A stretch of DNA of 43,671 bases from NCBI GenBank assembly GCA_947440575.1, contig CANETF010000016.1:1-43671 (forward strand). Direction: 5' to 3'. Under the pieces are notes generated by a model. That model saw nothing but the letters and a program-made list of their open reading frames with translations, had not been told where the DNA came from and searched no databases. Shown here one piece after another: positions 42,065 to 43,671 of the stretch (the first letter of the stretch is position 1; every line of letters starts with the position of its first letter). Source of the DNA: Verrucomicrobiaceae bacterium. Lineage in GTDB: Bacteria; Verrucomicrobiota; Verrucomicrobiia; Verrucomicrobiales; Verrucomicrobiaceae. A program made the position numbers and the translations under genes.

Positions 42065-43671
42065 GAATGGCACTCGATTAAGGGTAGTGTTCGTTTTTGA
42101 ATTGCCAAGTTCCAATACTTTTTGTTAAGATAAAACTTGATTTTGACTTCAGCATGTTCCGGTATCCGGAGTTCTATTCTGGATGGCGATTCAAACCTCT
42201 TTTCTCCCCAACTTCCCCCACCTCCTCCAGGGCAAAGCCAAGCCTTCCCAGGCCAGTGTTCTCGCCAAAGGCATTGACCATCTCCGACATCTTTCTTTGC
42301 CCGATCTCTCCGGCCTACTCGGCCCCCTGTTCCCCCCAAACTTCTTCGCCACGGCTCCTGACTCCAAGCCCAAACGTGAGTCCATTTATACTCCCACCAC
42401 TCTGTTCTGGGCCTTTCTCTTCCAGGTTCTTAACCCCGGCATGGCTTGTCAGGGCGTCGTCGCCAAAGTGCGAGCTTGGCTCATCACTCGGCCTCTCAAC
42501 CCCAAGCGTCCGGCTTTGGGCACATCGGCCTTTTGTGAAGCCAGGAGTGCCCTGAGTATGAAGTTCGTCCAGGCTGCCTGTGATGCCTTACGCTCTAAAC
42601 TCACCCAGCACGCTCCCTCGGTTTGGCTTTGGTGTGGCCATGAGGTCAAGGTGCTTGATGGCACCAGCGTCTCCATGCCTGATACCTTTGAAAATCAGCA
42701 ACGCTGGCCACAACCCCCGGCGCAGAAGCCAGGCTGCGGTTTTCCTGTTGCCTCTATGCTCGGTGTGTTTTGTCTCTCCACGGGGGCTTGGTTAGGGCAT
42801 GCACTCTCGAAGTGGAGCAGTCATGATTTAAGTCTCTGGCGTCAGGTGAGCCATTTACTCCATAAGGGCGATGTATTGCTGGGTGACGCCGGCCTGTGCG
42901 CCTGGACACTCATGGCCGAACTGAAGGCTCGCGGCGTTGATACGGTTTTTCGTCTTCATCAAAAGCGTCCTAAAGACCTTGGGATTGGCCGATCCCTGGG
43001 CCACGACCAATGCTTGCAAATTTGGCAGAAGCCAAGACATCGACCCACCCAATGTCCGTGGGATGCCGCCCAGTGGGACGCGCTGCCAGAGCAACTCGAA
43101 GTGCGCATCATCAAGGTGCCCATCGTGCGCAAAGGCTTTCGCACTCAATGCGTGTGGATCGCCACCACGCTCACGGATCCCAGTCGCTATTCGGCAGAGC
43201 AAATCGCTGAGCTCTACTACCGCCGGTGGAGCATTGAGCTGTTCTTTCGTGACATCAAAACGACGATGAAGATGGACATCCTACGTTGCAAGACCCCCGC
43301 CATGGTGGAGAAGGAAATCTGCCTGCATGCATGCGCCTACAATGCCATCCGCCTGCTCATCTTGCAGAGCGCGATAGCGCATCAAAGCGGGCTGGGGAGG
43401 ATCAGCTTCAAGGGAGCGCTCGACGTATTGCGCGAGTGGCTACCCCGAGCGGCCGAGTTTGCGGACAAACCCCGCAAACTGGCACAGTGGCGCGATGAAC
43501 TCCTCGAAGCCATCGCCTCAGTGACCAATCCCCACCGACCCGAACGACGGGAGCCCAGAGCAAAAAAACGAAGACCAAAAACGCACCAACTGTTGACCCA
43601 ACCCCGCCACGAATTCCAAGAAATTCCCCATCGCGAAAGATATCGAAAAGCCGCTTAATCGAGTGCCATTC
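42065..43671 (+). mobile_element. IS4-family insertion sequence
   Basis: Perfect 18-base terminal inverted repeats (GAATGGCACTCGATTAAG at 42065-42082, its complement at 43654-43671) enclose a single transposase gene. The window ends at the last base of the right repeat, so any outer bases of the repeat and the target duplication cannot be seen. The transposase stop lies inside the right repeat. The left 118 bases before the ATG hold its likely promoter. Confidence 0.9.
42183..43658 (+). CDS. IS4-family DDE transposase
   Basis: A protein of 491 residues that cuts and joins the element ends. The catalytic set is visible: Asp 159 in V-L-D-G-T, Asp 235 in L-L-G-D-A-G, and Glu 352 in the IS4 signature Y-x2-R-x3-E-x6-K (Tyr 345, Arg 348, Glu 352, Lys 359). 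The C-terminal end is rich in basic residues. The frame is intact, so the element may be active. Its codon use (C-rich third positions) differs from the G-rich respiratory genes nearby, fitting recent transfer. Confidence 0.93.
   Translation: MAIQTSFLPNFPHLLQGKAKPSQASVLAKGIDHLRHLSLPDLSGLLGPLFPPNFFATAPDSKPKRESIYTPTTLFWAFLFQVLNPGMACQGVVAKVRAWLITRPLNPKRPALGTSAFCEARSALSMKFVQAACDALRSKLTQHAPSVWLWCGHEVKVLDGTSVSMPDTFENQQRWPQPPAQKPGCGFPVASMLGVFCLSTGAWLGHALSKWSSHDLSLWRQVSHLLHKGDVLLGDAGLCAWTLMAELKARGVDTVFRLHQKRPKDLGIGRSLGHDQCLQIWQKPRHRPTQCPWDAAQWDALPEQLEVRIIKVPIVRKGFRTQCVWIATTLTDPSRYSAEQIAELYYRRWSIELFFRDIKTTMKMDILRCKTPAMVEKEICLHACAYNAIRLLILQSAIAHQSGLGRISFKGALDVLREWLPRAAEFADKPRKLAQWRDELLEAIASVTNPHRPERREPRAKKRRPKTHQLLTQPRHEFQEIPHRERYRKAA

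Noticed and set aside
1-43671. CRISPR arrays, tRNA or rRNA genes
   Set aside because: No regularly spaced direct repeats and no recognisable tRNA or rRNA sequence were seen.

Overview
This 43.7-kb window looks like chromosome from a G+C-rich, aerobic, menaquinone-using Gram-negative bacterium, most likely a member of the Verrucomicrobiota. The basis is the combination of two PEP-CTERM proteins, a DUF4412-type exported protein, remains of a TIGR02597-like protein, menF/menD, and an alternative complex III (ACIII) operon joined to an aa3 oxidase operon. The taxonomic call is inference from gene content.

Layout. 1-9.2 kb: the end of a histidine kinase, a large exported FG-GAP-like repeat protein flanked by small palindromes, a DUF4412 protein, a DUF3592 membrane protein, recJ, two divergent PEP-CTERM genes around an AT-rich spacer, and a DctA-type transporter. 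9.2-12.9 kb (minus strand): an SGNH-like protein, an MBOAT O-acyltransferase and an AI-2E/PerM permease, a likely polysaccharide O-acetylation cassette. 13.0-15.9 kb (minus strand): menF-menD-panD. 15.95-16.29 kb: a non-coding interval with three hairpins, the last a very strong plus-strand terminator, so a candidate small RNA. 16.3-18.3 kb: a GHL10 glycoside-hydrolase-like protein and a small lipoprotein. 18.6-19.4 kb: a frameshifted TIGR02597-like remnant.

19.6-40.5 kb is one long, tightly spaced plus-strand respiratory supercluster. The order is actABCDEF (ACIII), a small membrane protein, a CcoN-like protein, CcoO, a monoheme cytochrome c, a cupredoxin lipoprotein, coxA, coxC, a subunit IV-like protein, two tiny membrane proteins, coxB, ctaA, ctaB, sco and a DUF420/CtaM-like gene. 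The inferred path is menaquinol (menF and menD lie nearby) to ACIII, then a periplasmic carrier (cytochrome c or cupredoxin), then the aa3 oxidase; ctaA/ctaB/sco/DUF420 build heme A and the copper centres. A perfect TGTGA-N6-TCACA dyad sits about 20 bases before actA.

The most unusual item is the CcoN-like protein. It keeps the helix-2 heme histidine and one helix-6 histidine but lacks the CuB His-His pair, the cross-linking Tyr and the helix-10 His-x-His, so it should not be an oxygen reductase. The true aa3 subunit I, about 2.4 kb further on, keeps all six ligands. CoxC also carries a periplasmic insertion of about 280 residues.

40.3-43.7 kb is a plastic region. A 3' fragment of the DUF420 gene and its downstream sequence is directly repeated, with an AbrB/PIN toxin-antitoxin module between the copies. 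The second copy is split by a 165-bp snap-back MITE-like element at a TA dinucleotide, and an IS4-family element with perfect 18-bp inverted repeats fills the end of the window.
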